DNA of 64,000 bases, from contig CP138355.1 of assembly GCA_033584155.1 (NCBI GenBank), positions 4,863,501 to 4,927,500 of the forward strand. The letters are read 5' to 3'. The first letter of the stretch is position 1; each line of letters opens with the position of its first letter. This DNA comes from Candidatus Electrothrix scaldis. GTDB taxonomy: Bacteria; Desulfobacterota; Desulfobulbia; Desulfobulbales; Desulfobulbaceae. The position numbers and the translations under genes are program-made. The notes beneath the pieces were generated by a model, which was not told where the DNA came from, ran no database searches, and saw nothing but the letters and a program-made list of their open reading frames with translations. This document shows positions 51,453-59,563 of the stretch, in pieces.

Positions 51453-54400
51453 CTATGCAGCCTCCAGTTCCAGCCGGGTATTGAGTTCATCAATCCGGTG
51501 AACGATCTTCTGCACCACATCGAGTTTGCCAGCAAAAAGATCAATCAACATACCGTGTTTGTTAAAGGGATGGTCATTGAGGATAGCCTTCTCAAGGCAG
51601 CCGTTTTCCACCACATGATTGACGATGAGATGGACAAATTCCATTTGTTTGGAGTTGAGCGATTGGTCTGCAATAAACTCAGAAAAAAGTTCATTTGCCG
51701 TGGACCGTTCCAGTCCCACCAGCCGGGCAACCAGCCGCAGCAAGGGCTCCTCACCATAGGTTTTCCGATAATCCTCTTCGCTCCCGAGATCATGCCAGAG
51801 AATTTTCTCGATATGCCTGAAATCTCCTTGCGTGAGCGGCTCATTATTGCGCAATCTATGCACCACGATATCATCCTGATGTTTCTTGAGATAGGCATGC
51901 ACCTTCAAGCGATAATTCTGGAGCTCATTGCCTCCATACTCACCAGGGTTTTCCGCCACCTCAAGGACATCATCCGCAAAGGAGGTGTAATAAATTGCTG
52001 TGTTTTCCTTTTCCAGCAGCACCAGCAAATCCCGCAATGCGGTTCGGACCATCTCATGATCAAAGATGCTTGCCCGTTCCCAATATTCCCCGGTCTGCAC
52101 CTCGGCAATTAATGCGGCATGGACTTTTATTTGGGCCAGATGCCCCTTTTCATCCAACCGGGAGGCTGTTTGCATGACCTTGCCCCGTGGTTTGCTGGCC
52201 GGTAAGCCCTGCAACTGCGCCAGCTCGATCATGTAGATGAGATAATCAAAGCGCTTGGCCAGTTCATTCCCATCCTGGGCAGGAAGCAAAGGGGAAACCT
52301 CTCGTTCCAGTTCCCGGACCATCTCATCGGAGATACTTTCCCAGAGCTCCGGTTTCTTATACTTATGGATAAATTCGATGCGCATCCGGCTGGAGAAGAG
52401 CTCTTCATCAATGGTACCGACCTCTGCACACAGTGCTGCAACAAGTATTTTCCGGTGCGCAATATACTCATCTGTCTGCACATCGCTCTGTTGCAGTTCC
52501 TGAGCAATCTTCACCCGAATATTGAACAGGTTTTCAGTAAGGGACTTGGCAGGCCGAGCCTCAACCTCCTTCTTGTCTGCCCGAAAAAACTCAAAATTTG
52601 AGCAATAATCAAAGATCAGGAAGGATTCCTTATCTTGTCCTGTCCCGAACAAATCCTCACACAGACGGGTTCCCCGGCCTATCATCTGCCAGAACTTGCC
52701 CTTGGACCTGACCTTCTTAAAAAGAACCAGATTGACGATCTCCGGGATATCAATACCGGTATCGAGCATATCCACGGAAACAGCTATTTGTGGATTTTTT
52801 TCCTTCTCGGAAAAGTTTTCTATGACCTTATCAACATACTTCACCCCGTTATAAATCGTGGCAGCAAGGCGCCCGCCGTGTTTCGGGTAGAGCGTATTAC
52901 ATCGCCTGAGGATGAACTCGGCATGCTTGATGTTTGCGGCAAAGATGATCGTCTTACCGATCCGATCACCACCATGCACATGAATTCCCCTCTCCATCAG
53001 GTCCTGGAGAACACGATCCACCGTATTAGCGTTAAAGAGAAATGTATTCAAGGCCGCACTGGCCACCTCTCGGACGCCTTCCTCAAAGGTCTCTTCCCAT
53101 TGCTCCTTTTCCTCATCGGTAAGATCATCATAGCTGATGCCCTCTTCAACGAATTTGAGTTTGGTTTCAACGGTGCTGTACGGAACAAGGTAGCCCTCTT
53201 GCACAGCTTCATCCAGTTCGTAGGCAAAGGTGGGAACACCATCTTCCAGGTCAAAAATAGTATAGGTGTTCTTCTCGATATCAGATTTCGGGGTTGCGGT
53301 GAGACCGAGGAGGAAGCCGTCGAAATAGGTAAAAAGGTCGTGATATTTCTTATAGATGGAGCGATGGGACTCATCAATGATGATCAGATCAAAATGGCCA
53401 GGCGTAAAGAGACATGCCCCGTCCTTGGATTTCGTGGCATCGATGGCATTCATCATGGTCGGATAAGTCGAGAAGATCATCCGGCTGTGCGAATCATCCT
53501 TGCTATCGAGCAGATTACAGGTGGAAAGGTTGGGCAGCAGCTTGACAAAATTCTTTTTTGCCTGCTTGACCAGCTCAACCCGGTCAGCGAGAAAGAGGAC
53601 GTTCTTGACCCAGCCATAGCGTTGCAGGACATCGACGATGGAAATCGAGACCCGGGTCTTCCCGGAGCCGGTGGCCATGACCAGCAAGGCCTTGCGTTGC
53701 TTTTCCTCCAAGGTGTCGCAGACAGCCTGGATGGCCTTTTTCTGATAGGCCCGGTTGCTGATCTCGTCATTGATTGCAACGGTCCTGATCCCTTGCCGGT
53801 TCTGTTTACGGAAGCTGATCCATTCCAGCTCATCTTTAGTGAAGAAGCCGGAAACCACTCTTTCGGGATAATCGCCCTCATCCCAGAACCAGGTTTCAAA
53901 GCCATTGGTGAAAAAAATGACCGGCTGTTGCCCATGTTCCTTGGCCAAACAATCGGCATAGAGCTTGGCCTGAATCTTCCCGGTATGCGGATCAACCGAG
54001 GTCTTTTTTGCCTCAACCACGGCAAGGGCTTTGCCGTTATCGGCATAGAGCACATAATCGGCAAAACCGATGCCCTGAGAATTGGGCATACCCTGCACTT
54101 TCACCTCTTCCAGGCAGGTGCTGCCGATCTCCCAACCGGCCATTTCCAGGGCAAGATCGATATAGAGTTTGCGGGTTGCAAACTCACTGATATCCTCACA
54201 GTGGAACTGCTGCTCCCGGTGCTTTTCCTGCCGTTTTTCCGCATGCTCCCGGCGCTCCTTCTCGCTTTGTAGCTGCCCTTCAAGTTGCTTCTTTTCCGCC
54301 TGCCAGGCCGCCTCTTTGGCTGCCAGCTCCTCCTGCATCTTGCGGGTTTTCTTCTCCTGGACCTCACCGCTGGACAGCAAAGCGCTGTTAAACTGACCGG

Positions 54401-54794
54401 AATGGGTTGAGGTGGAATAGGAGAAGTCTATCCAGGAGATGAAGTCATAGAGGTTATGCAAGGACTCGATGACCTGCACCCGCGCGACCGGTTTGGTGGT
54501 ATGCGCGACCTTATTACCCAGGGTGATGATGAAGCGGATGCGGGGGAAAAGTTTGGGATCAAGCAGGTCCCGGAAGGTGTTGTCGTGGATCAGGGAGGAG
54601 AGATTGTCCCGGTAGGGCACAATGAGATCACGGTCGTACTGGTAGGCCCACTTGACGGCAATTTCCAGGGCGCGCCGGGTTTGCAAGGCAGCAGCGGAGT
54701 AGGAGATGGCAATCGACTTTTCAGCCTCGATACAGGCCACCATAATATCTGCGTATTTCTGGTCTTTTTTCAGATAAGAAAAATTCGATTGCAT
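51453..54794 (-). CDS. hsdR: Type I restriction enzyme, R (nuclease/translocase) subunit
   Basis: A 1113-residue subunit that translocates and cuts unmodified DNA. The N-terminal 130 residues resemble a DUF4145 domain, followed by a charged coiled coil (EAAWQAEKKQLEGQLQ). The PD-(D/E)xK nuclease site lies at about residues 240-270 (FADYVLYADNGKALAVVEAK, with D...E-x-K). The helicase part has Walker A MATGSGKTRVSISIV (about 370), the DESH box IIIDESHRSIYKKYHDL, LLGLTATPKSD, and motif VI IGRGTRLC. A good AAAGGAG site precedes the ATG. It is separated from hsdS by a repeat-filled 417-base gap, so it may be expressed separately. All key motifs look intact. Confidence 0.95.
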   Translation of the reverse strand: MQSNFSYLKKDQKYADIMVACIEAEKSIAISYSAAALQTRRALEIAVKWAYQYDRDLIVPYRDNLSSLIHDNTFRDLLDPKLFPRIRFIITLGNKVAHTTKPVARVQVIESLHNLYDFISWIDFSYSTSTHSGQFNSALLSSGEVQEKKTRKMQEELAAKEAAWQAEKKQLEGQLQSEKERREHAEKRQEKHREQQFHCEDISEFATRKLYIDLALEMAGWEIGSTCLEEVKVQGMPNSQGIGFADYVLYADNGKALAVVEAKKTSVDPHTGKIQAKLYADCLAKEHGQQPVIFFTNGFETWFWDEGDYPERVVSGFFTKDELEWISFRKQNRQGIRTVAINDEISNRAYQKKAIQAVCDTLEEKQRKALLVMATGSGKTRVSISIVDVLQRYGWVKNVLFLADRVELVKQAKKNFVKLLPNLSTCNLLDSKDDSHSRMIFSTYPTMMNAIDATKSKDGACLFTPGHFDLIIIDESHRSIYKKYHDLFTYFDGFLLGLTATPKSDIEKNTYTIFDLEDGVPTFAYELDEAVQEGYLVPYSTVETKLKFVEEGISYDDLTDEEKEQWEETFEEGVREVASAALNTFLFNANTVDRVLQDLMERGIHVHGGDRIGKTIIFAANIKHAEFILRRCNTLYPKHGGRLAATIYNGVKYVDKVIENFSEKEKNPQIAVSVDMLDTGIDIPEIVNLVLFKKVRSKGKFWQMIGRGTRLCEDLFGTGQDKESFLIFDYCSNFEFFRADKKEVEARPAKSLTENLFNIRVKIAQELQQSDVQTDEYIAHRKILVAALCAEVGTIDEELFSSRMRIEFIHKYKKPELWESISDEMVRELEREVSPLLPAQDGNELAKRFDYLIYMIELAQLQGLPASKPRGKVMQTASRLDEKGHLAQIKVHAALIAEVQTGEYWERASIFDHEMVRTALRDLLVLLEKENTAIYYTSFADDVLEVAENPGEYGGNELQNYRLKVHAYLKKHQDDIVVHRLRNNEPLTQGDFRHIEKILWHDLGSEEDYRKTYGEEPLLRLVARLVGLERSTANELFSEFIADQSLNSKQMEFVHLIVNHVVENGCLEKAILNDHPFNKHGMLIDLFAGKLDVVQKIVHRIDELNTRLELEAA

Positions 54795-54960
54795 ACGAGC
54801 TCCTTTATTGCATTAAGCCACCGATCACGCAATAATCACGCATTTTAAATAAATTTAAATATGTGTTTTAAATGTGTTACAAAAGGGATAACCAATTACA
54901 GCCCTTCATTCGTCACGCAACGGTCACGCAACGGGCGTATCTATGAGTTCAGCGCTGGTG

Positions 54961-55054
54961 CCCAAGCTCCGCTTGGGTACTGAAATCGTGAAGCTCCGCT
55001 TCGTATGTGAAGCAGAGCTTCAGGAACAGGGATTCCCAAGCAGGAGCTTGGGAA
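54961..55054. repeat. Run of four AAGC/GCTT hairpins
   Basis: Four consecutive perfect inverted repeats: CCCAAGC-TCC-GCTTGGG (54961-54977), GAAGC-TCC-GCTTC (54990-55002), TGAAGC-AGA-GCTTCA (55008-55022) and TTCCCAAGC-AGGA-GCTTGGGAA (55033-55054). The first and fourth share the CCCAAGC/GCTTGGG stem, the second and third the GAAGC/GCTTC stem. They could fold individually or pair with each other. They lie between hsdS and hsdR in the direction of transcription. Confidence 0.8.
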
Positions 55055-55071
55055 CCAGTACACACCGGGCT

Positions 55072-55131
55072 ATTTTCGGCAGTCCCTCCGGGACGCTCTT
55101 TTCCGACTATCCCCGCCCCGGAAGGGCGATT
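55072..55131. repeat. Palindromic repeat type 2, copy A
   Basis: Begins TTTTCGGCAGTCCCTCCGGG and ends CCCCGGAAGGGCGATTG. The ends are roughly complementary. It resembles the element at 58488-58537 in the arms TTTTCG...CCCTCC and CCGGA(G/A)GGGCGA. Confidence 0.55.
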
Positions 55132-55135
55132 GATG

Positions 55136-55184
55136 GTAGGGGCAGACCCGCGTGTCTGCCCGGTATAACAGGGCGAACACATAG
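55136..55184. repeat. GTAGGGGCAG repeat, copy 2
   Basis: Starts GTAGGGGCAGACCCGCGTGT and continues CTGCCCGGTATAACAGGGCG to AACACATAG. It is nearly the same as copy 1 over its first 35 bases and ends 27 bases after the hsdS stop. The GGCAGAC / GTCTGCC blocks form a strong hairpin that may stop hsdS transcripts. Confidence 0.8.
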
Positions 55185-55211
55185 GTTAACGCTGATGTAC
55201 ACACCGTACCC

Positions 55212-56357
55212 TCATTGTGTCAGCTCGCCTTTGAAGGCTCGTTGTGAGAGGGAGTTGAAGTTGTCTTGGAGTTCTTTGAGGGAATTGGTCATAGCCTGTT
55301 TTTGGGTTTCGATTTGCTGGACACGTTCGGCGAAGGTGTTTTGAAGTTCTATGGGTGGAACACAAAACAAAATATTTGAAAAAGCAGTTTTATTCACCAT
55401 CCCTTTCATAGATGCTGTTGATGCTTGCTGAACCAACTTTTGTCCTACTCTGAAATGATACAGAAGAAAGATGGAGTTCATAATTTTTTTGGGCGAGATC
55501 GAGTTAATCTGCTGGTTAAACGCAACTCGACGATTCGTCATCCCGGCTCGACCTATGCTTTGGGGACTACCTGCTATACAGCAAACTAATATTGAGCCAC
55601 TTTCAACGATCCTTGCTTTTTTCTCACCCTCCACAGACAATTTTTCTTTTGCTTCTTCCACATACCAAGAATCTGACAAAATATTGTCTGTTTTAAGCCA
55701 TTCAATATGGTCACCGTAGTTTTCTGCCTCTTTCCTTGAAGGAGTGTTACCCGTTTGAATATTTCCTATGTCACCCAATCGTTTTAATGGCCATCCCTTC
55801 GGATTGGTCAACGGATCACCAAACATATCATAAAACAAACTTTGTACGAGCTGATCCATCAGGGCGATCTGCTCTTTTCGTTTGTCGATCAACGCCTGTG
55901 CCCGGCCCAGCAGTTCAACAATGCGGTATTGCTCTTCCAGCGGTGGAAGAGGGATGGGGATATTTTTGACATCTTTTTGAGTTATTGCCGCAAATGTTGA
56001 CCCCGAACCTTTACTAGCTAAAATCGGAGCATAACTCCTCAAAAAATGCAATAAATATGTATAGATAATATCACCGCTCACTCTAATAGCAGAGAGGCCC
56101 CGACCAATTGCTGCTTCAACGTTGCAAATGTTAGTCGGTCCAACCGGTGCTCTCACTGACAATAGAACATCGTTGGGACGAGCAATCTTTTTCGGTTTTG
56201 AACACCATGTATTAATGCTTGGATGAATTGCACCAAAATCGGCTTTCCCTTGGAAAAATGGATAACCAAAACCATCTTTATTATAAGTAGAGGATGGTGG
56301 AGATTGCCCAGCAACAACCTCACAAACATCACTTAGCACAACCTGTTTCCAACTCAT
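55212..56357 (-). CDS. hsdS: Type I restriction enzyme, S (specificity) subunit
   Basis: A 381-residue protein that recognises the two halves of the DNA target. Two target-recognition domains (about residues 1-145 and 195-335) are each followed by a conserved helical spacer: PLPPLEEQYRIVELLGRAQA with LIDKRKEQIALMDQLVQSLF, and VPPIELQNTFAERVQQIETQ with KQAMTNSLKELQDNF. The first domain has the typical SPPSSTYNKDGFGYPFFQGK entry. Its start overlaps the hsdM stop by 4 bases (ATGA). The protein is full-length and gives no sign of phase-variable breaks. The recognised sequence cannot be derived. Confidence 0.94.
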   Translation of the reverse strand: MSWKQVVLSDVCEVVAGQSPPSSTYNKDGFGYPFFQGKADFGAIHPSINTWCSKPKKIARPNDVLLSVRAPVGPTNICNVEAAIGRGLSAIRVSGDIIYTYLLHFLRSYAPILASKGSGSTFAAITQKDVKNIPIPLPPLEEQYRIVELLGRAQALIDKRKEQIALMDQLVQSLFYDMFGDPLTNPKGWPLKRLGDIGNIQTGNTPSRKEAENYGDHIEWLKTDNILSDSWYVEEAKEKLSVEGEKKARIVESGSILVCCIAGSPQSIGRAGMTNRRVAFNQQINSISPKKIMNSIFLLYHFRVGQKLVQQASTASMKGMVNKTAFSNILFCVPPIELQNTFAERVQQIETQKQAMTNSLKELQDNFNSLSQRAFKGELTQ

Positions 56358-57817
56358 CCCACCATCCCCCGCAACTCCCGCACCCCCTCAAGAATCTCCT
56401 TCTCCAGACTCTCAATCCGCTCCAGAATCACCGCCGGGGCATCATAAGCCACCTCTTCGTACTCAATCTCCTTATACCGATTGATGGAAAGATCATAGCC
56501 ACCCGCAACAATCTCCTCTTTCGGCACAAAGAACGATTGCTCCGTACGCTTCCGGCCCTCCTCAGCACCAAGATCCTGCCACCGCTTGATAATATCAGGA
56601 ATATCATCAGCATCAATCTTTCTCCTCTTATCATCAAGGCTGAACCCATCAGCCTGCATATCATAAAACCAGACCTTCTCCGTGCCACCGATTCCGGTTT
56701 TCTCGAACAGGATGACCGCCGTACTCACCCCGGCATAAGGTTTAAACACCCCAGACGGCATGGAAATCACCGCTTTCAGGTTATGATTCTCGACAATCTC
56801 CTTGCGCAGCTCCTTATGGGCCTTGGAACTGCCGAACAGCACTCCATCAGGGACAATGGTGGCACACCTCCCACCGGTCTTGAGCATGCCCAGCATCAGG
56901 GCAATAAACAGCAATTCCGTCTTCTTGGTCTTAGTGACTTTGAGCAGATCAGGTGAGACAGAGTCGTAATCCAGGGAGCCCTTAAAGGGCGGATTGGCAA
57001 GGACCAGGGTGCAGCATTCCCGATCCTTATTCGATTCAGAAAGTGAATCCCGGTAGGCGATATTGGGCTGGCCCACCCCATGCAGCATCATGTTCATGGC
57101 CCCGATACGGAGCATGGTGGAATCCATGTCATAGCCATTGAACATCGCCGTATTATAATGTTCTTTCAGCTCCTTCTTGGTGAACAAGCTGTCATGGTGC
57201 TCTTGCAGGTACTCACCAGCCGCAACCAGGAATCCGGCAGTACCGGCAGCAGGGTCGACAATCACGTCCTTCGGTTCCGGTGCGGTGAGCGCCACCATCA
57301 TCCGGATGATATGCCGGGGCGTGCGGAACTGGCCATTAGTCCCGGAAGTAGACACCTTGGAGAGGAGATATTCATAGAGATCCCCCTTGGCATCCCGGTC
57401 GCCCATGTCCAGGGCATCGATCTGGGTGACGATCTTTTCCAGCATACCTGGTGTCGGGATCATAAAGATGGCATCGGCCATGTACCTGGAGAATGCCGAG
57501 TCCTTATCCCCATGCAGGTTCTTGATAAAGCTGAACACCCCCTTCTCAGGATCAGTGAAGAGGCGAAAAATCTGTTCTGCCGGGCGTTGCTTGAAATTGG
57601 ACCAGCGCAGATCCTGCTGCTCATCATCAAAGATTTTCTCAGCCGGGATACCCAGAAGAGAGGCATTGGCCTCAAATTCATTCTGCCGTTCATCCAAGCC
57701 CTTGATGAACAGCAGATAGGTAAACTGCTCAATCACAGACAGGGGATTAGTGATGCCACCTGTCCAGAAAATTTCCCAAATCTTATCAACCTTATTGCGT
57801 AGCTCACCGGTTATCAT
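56354..57817 (-). CDS. hsdM: Type I restriction enzyme, M (methyltransferase) subunit
   Basis: A 487-residue adenine-N6 methyltransferase. The N-terminal helical domain starts ELRNKVDKIWEIFWTGGITN. Motif I is VIVDPAAGTAGFLVAAGEYL, and motif IV is CTLVLANPPFKGSLDYDSVS with the catalytic NPPF. A C-terminal segment (FDDEQQDLRW appears earlier; RIESLEKEILEGVRELRGMV ends the protein) contacts HsdS. The start at 57817 directly begins the family N-terminus; the frame is open 17 codons further upstream. It is the first gene of hsdM-hsdS-hsdR. It methylates host DNA so the complex does not cut it. Confidence 0.95.
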   Translation of the reverse strand: MITGELRNKVDKIWEIFWTGGITNPLSVIEQFTYLLFIKGLDERQNEFEANASLLGIPAEKIFDDEQQDLRWSNFKQRPAEQIFRLFTDPEKGVFSFIKNLHGDKDSAFSRYMADAIFMIPTPGMLEKIVTQIDALDMGDRDAKGDLYEYLLSKVSTSGTNGQFRTPRHIIRMMVALTAPEPKDVIVDPAAGTAGFLVAAGEYLQEHHDSLFTKKELKEHYNTAMFNGYDMDSTMLRIGAMNMMLHGVGQPNIAYRDSLSESNKDRECCTLVLANPPFKGSLDYDSVSPDLLKVTKTKKTELLFIALMLGMLKTGGRCATIVPDGVLFGSSKAHKELRKEIVENHNLKAVISMPSGVFKPYAGVSTAVILFEKTGIGGTEKVWFYDMQADGFSLDDKRRKIDADDIPDIIKRWQDLGAEEGRKRTEQSFFVPKEEIVAGGYDLSINRYKEIEYEEVAYDAPAVILERIESLEKEILEGVRELRGMVG

Positions 57818-58176
57818 GCATTGTTCCCTTATCGTAGACAAAAACAAGGTGAAACCGGACGGTCCCACCGTTAGAAACTCTCACAAAGATATCTTGAGAT
57901 ATATTTGCAATGTCTTTACCACGTTCCAGCCCATATCTCCATTTTTTTCATCCCGAATCCCCCTGATCCCGGTTCGCTATACAGACTGTAGGGGCAGGTC
58001 CCTGTGCCTGCCCGGTAGACAAGGGCGAACACAGCGGGTCGCCCCTACGGCATCATTGGCGAAAAAGTTCCGCTTTTCGATCTGACAGGGCCTCGTTATT
58101 CATTGCAGCGTATGCTACCATAAAGATAACAAAAGCAACAAAAACAATCATTTTCATTAACCGAAAGGAGAATGCC
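57818..58176. other. Gap upstream of hsdM
   Basis: A 359-base gap between the divergent hsdM and a small secreted-protein gene. It contains the third GTAGGGGCAG repeat (57988-58048). The stretch 57830-57960 should hold the hsdM promoter, but no good -35/-10 pair was recognised. The stretch 58080-58165 leads to the small gene and has a ribosome binding site at 58165-58170. Confidence 0.5.
57988..58048. repeat. GTAGGGGCAG repeat, copy 3 (complete palindrome)
   Basis: Starts GTAGGGGCAGGTCCCTGTGC, continues CTGCCCGGTAGACAAGGGCG, and ends ACACAGCGGGTCGCCCCTAC. Unlike copies 1 and 2, it has the closing GCCCCTAC, complementary to the opening GTAGGGGC, so the whole 61-base unit is a long imperfect palindrome with an inner GGCAGG/CCTGCC hairpin. 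It is probably the full form of the element. Confidence 0.8.
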
Positions 58177-58434
58177 ATGAAAAAAATAAAAGGACTTATC
58201 GCAGCATGTTTTTTGGTTCTGCTCTCTCTTGCCGTTACCTCCAACGCTCAGGCTGTCGGAGCAAAGGGCCAGTTCACCTGCTATAATTACTACAGGGTCT
58301 TTCCTATAGAAACCTCTGGAAATTATTGCAGTCAGGATGAGGCAGCGCAGGCTCTGTACAGAGATGCCCTTGCTTTTTGCTGGAATAAGGGAGGATTATC
58401 GAGTTACCACGTGAACTATTTCTTCTATTATTGA
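58177..58434 (+). CDS. Small secreted protein, unknown
   Basis: An 85-residue protein with a clear Sec signal: a positive start MKKIKG, a hydrophobic core LIAACFLVLLSLAVTS and a cleavage site after NAQA (about residue 26). The mature part of about 59 residues has three Cys and many Tyr (CYNYYRVFPIETSGNYC and HVNYFFYY at the end). The strong AAGGAG site six bases before the ATG supports a real gene. I do not recognise the family. It stands alone between repeats. Confidence 0.75.
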   Translation: MKKIKGLIAACFLVLLSLAVTSNAQAVGAKGQFTCYNYYRVFPIETSGNYCSQDEAAQALYRDALAFCWNKGGLSSYHVNYFFYY

Positions 58435-58487
58435 TATTGAGCCACGGTAGCAAACCTTTTCTGCCCCGACTTTGAAAGACCAGGCTC

Positions 58488-58537
58488 TTTTCGACAACCC
58501 CTCCAGGACGATATTTTTCCTCAGCCCCGGAGGGGCG
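58488..58537. repeat. Palindromic repeat type 2, copy B
   Basis: Starts TTTTCGACAACCCCTCCAGG and ends CCCCGGAGGGGCGACCGAAAA around 58550. The arms TTTTCG...CCCCTCC and GGAGGGGCG...CGAAAA are complementary. The central part differs from copy A at 55072. A short CCCACTGTTTTAACGGTGGG hairpin follows directly. Confidence 0.6.
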
Positions 58538-58707
58538 ACCGAAAATAACCCACTGTTTTAACGGTGGGCATGGGGGCAGGAAAAAACCAAGGCCTTCCGG
58601 TACTGAGTATAATTCAAGGGATAAAGCGAGGTGGGGCGTTACAAGAGAGAGAAGAAGGACCTGTGGGACAAACGCTCAGAATGCAAGGGCAGGAAAGCAG
58701 GAAAAGA

Positions 58708-58748
58708 GCAACGATCCTGTAAAGGAAATGAATAACCAGGATCGTTGC
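58708..58748 (-). terminator. Strong hairpin, probable terminator of the Cys-rich protein gene
   Basis: GCAACGATCCTG (58708-58719) and CAGGATCGTTGC (58737-58748) form a perfect 12-base stem with a 17-base loop. On the minus strand the stem is followed by TCTTTTCCTGCTTTCC. It lies about 40 bases after the stop codon of the minus-strand Cys-rich gene, a fitting place for its terminator. Confidence 0.65.
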
Positions 58749-58789
58749 AGAGGAAGAAAAAAGAGGAGAAAAAGCGTATAAACGAAAAA

Positions 58790-59017
58790 TTAATGCTCTG
58801 TGAAGGAGGAGTACAAAGAGCATTTTTTCCAATCTACGGTATAGCTCATTCCGTAAATAATCTGCACCACGTCACAACCACATTGTCCAACACAAGAACA
58901 GCATTCCGGCTCACCACACAGTTTGTGAGCATTCTGCTTCATCTTCAACTGGACATGTTTCTGGGTCAGAGGGCAATCGTACTCTTTTTTGATCACAGCT
59001 TGTGTATTCGTACTCAT
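58790..59017 (-). CDS. Small cysteine-rich protein, unknown
   Basis: A 75-residue protein without a signal peptide. It contains nine Cys, mostly clustered: KLCGEPECCSCVGQCGCD around residues 33-50, with one earlier (EYDCPL) and one later (WKKCSL). Nearby His and Lys-rich helix (TQKHVQLKMKQNAHK) suggest a metal-binding or disulfide-rich domain. AAAGGAG lies at good spacing before the ATG at 59017. A terminator-like hairpin follows the gene. The family is unknown to me; metal binding is a guess from the Cys pattern. Confidence 0.7.
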   Translation of the reverse strand: MSTNTQAVIKKEYDCPLTQKHVQLKMKQNAHKLCGEPECCSCVGQCGCDVVQIIYGMSYTVDWKKCSLYSSFTEH

Positions 59018-59085
59018 ATTACCACTCCTTTCAGTGATTATTTTTCGTCAATTCTCATCACACTTGCATCTCAACTACCTTCTAT

Positions 59086-59244
59086 CTAACCATACAAAGG
59101 TTCTCCCTGACAATGAGGCACTTGCCTCATTTTAACGGGCAAAACGCCCGAACCGTACGGGCAGCAGGGAAAAACCGCCAGCTCGGCATCATGTATCACA
59201 TTTTTAAACCAACCATTCTCATAAATTACACGAACTACAGTCAT
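59086..59244 (-). CDS. Possible small protein of GSU3473-like type
   Basis: A 52-residue frame starting at an ATG at 59244: TVVRVIYENGWFKNVIHDAE and LAVFPCCPYGSGVLPV. The opening strand (VRVIYxNGxF..V...L) resembles small single-domain proteins of delta-proteobacteria that begin with a KDGxxxxV hairpin. A weak AAGGGTG site lies upstream. The frame stays open up to 59400, where it overlaps the next gene and lacks a binding site. The identification is tentative. Confidence 0.4.
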   Translation of the reverse strand: MTVVRVIYENGWFKNVIHDAELAVFPCCPYGSGVLPVKMRQVPHCQGEPLYG

Positions 59245-59359
59245 AGGATTTTTCACCCTTCTCAACAGGAAGCCAAGACATTTCAAGTTGCCATCTCCAG
59301 CTGTGCAGCAGGCGGATCTGGACATAGAGTTCCTTTCAGCAGGCTTTTGCTCAGCCCCA

Positions 59360-59563
59360 TCATTGGAAGCTGGAGGACAAAAAGGGGATGCGTGCATCAT
59401 GCAGGAAAATCATTTCATCTCCTGTTGTCAGAAACAGAAAAGCGGCAACAAGGAAGGTCACAGAGAAGACACACATGAACAAGAGCAGGATGTACTCACC
59501 TGAATGCTCATGCAAGATGCTTTTGCCTGTTTCTTTCGACTGGGTCATTTTGTCTCGTAACAT
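59360..59563 (-). CDS. Small single-pass membrane protein
   Basis: A 67-residue protein. A polar N-terminus of about 23 residues is followed by one long membrane segment (YILLLFMCVFSVTFLVAAFL, about residues 24-45) and a short tail. GAGGAGG, an almost perfect ribosome binding site, lies seven bases before the ATG, which makes expression likely. It is the first of three small minus-strand frames in this region. Function unknown. Confidence 0.65.
   Translation of the reverse strand: MLRDKMTQSKETGKSILHEHSGEYILLLFMCVFSVTFLVAAFLFLTTGDEMIFLHDARIPFLSSSFQ

Larger units (their letters stand above)
54795..55211. other. Repeat-filled gap between hsdS and hsdR
   Basis: This 417-base gap has no credible gene. 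Its hsdR-side part (54795-54940) is AT-rich, with direct copies GTCACGCAACG GTCACGCAACG near 54911-54933, and is the likely hsdR promoter region. The rest (54949-55190) is a mosaic of three palindromic repeat types: four short AAGC...GCTT hairpins, one ATTTTCGGCAG...GGAAGGGCGAT element and one GTAGGGGCAG element. All are listed separately. Confidence 0.7.
58435..58789. other. Gap with repeat and terminator
   Basis: A 355-base gap between two convergent small genes. It contains a second copy of palindromic repeat type 2 (58488-58537) with a small GTGGG hairpin after it, and the 12-base-stem hairpin at 58708-58748. A minus-strand open frame of 72 residues here (58614-58832) was not accepted as a gene. 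The rest shows nothing interpretable. Confidence 0.6.

Noticed and set aside
52635-54272. A 545-codon open frame antisense to hsdR, and a 333-codon one antisense to dxs (48745-49746)
   Set aside because: Both are shadows of well-supported genes with all motifs on the other strand; their translations show no domains.
51196-57960. tRNA-Gln as integration site for an island carrying the restriction genes
   Set aside because: I looked for a second copy of the tRNA 3' end beyond hsdM. Only an eight-base CGAATCCC near 57955 was found, which is not enough for an attachment site, and xerC here looks like the housekeeping recombinase.
58614-58832. 72-residue hydrophobic minus-strand frame
   Set aside because: It overlaps the Cys-rich gene and spans the strong hairpin at 58708-58748; no ribosome binding site is present.
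59086-59400. 104-residue version of the small frame, starting at 59400
   Set aside because: This start overlaps the membrane-protein gene by 41 bases and has no ribosome binding site. A shorter form from 59244 is listed at low confidence instead.
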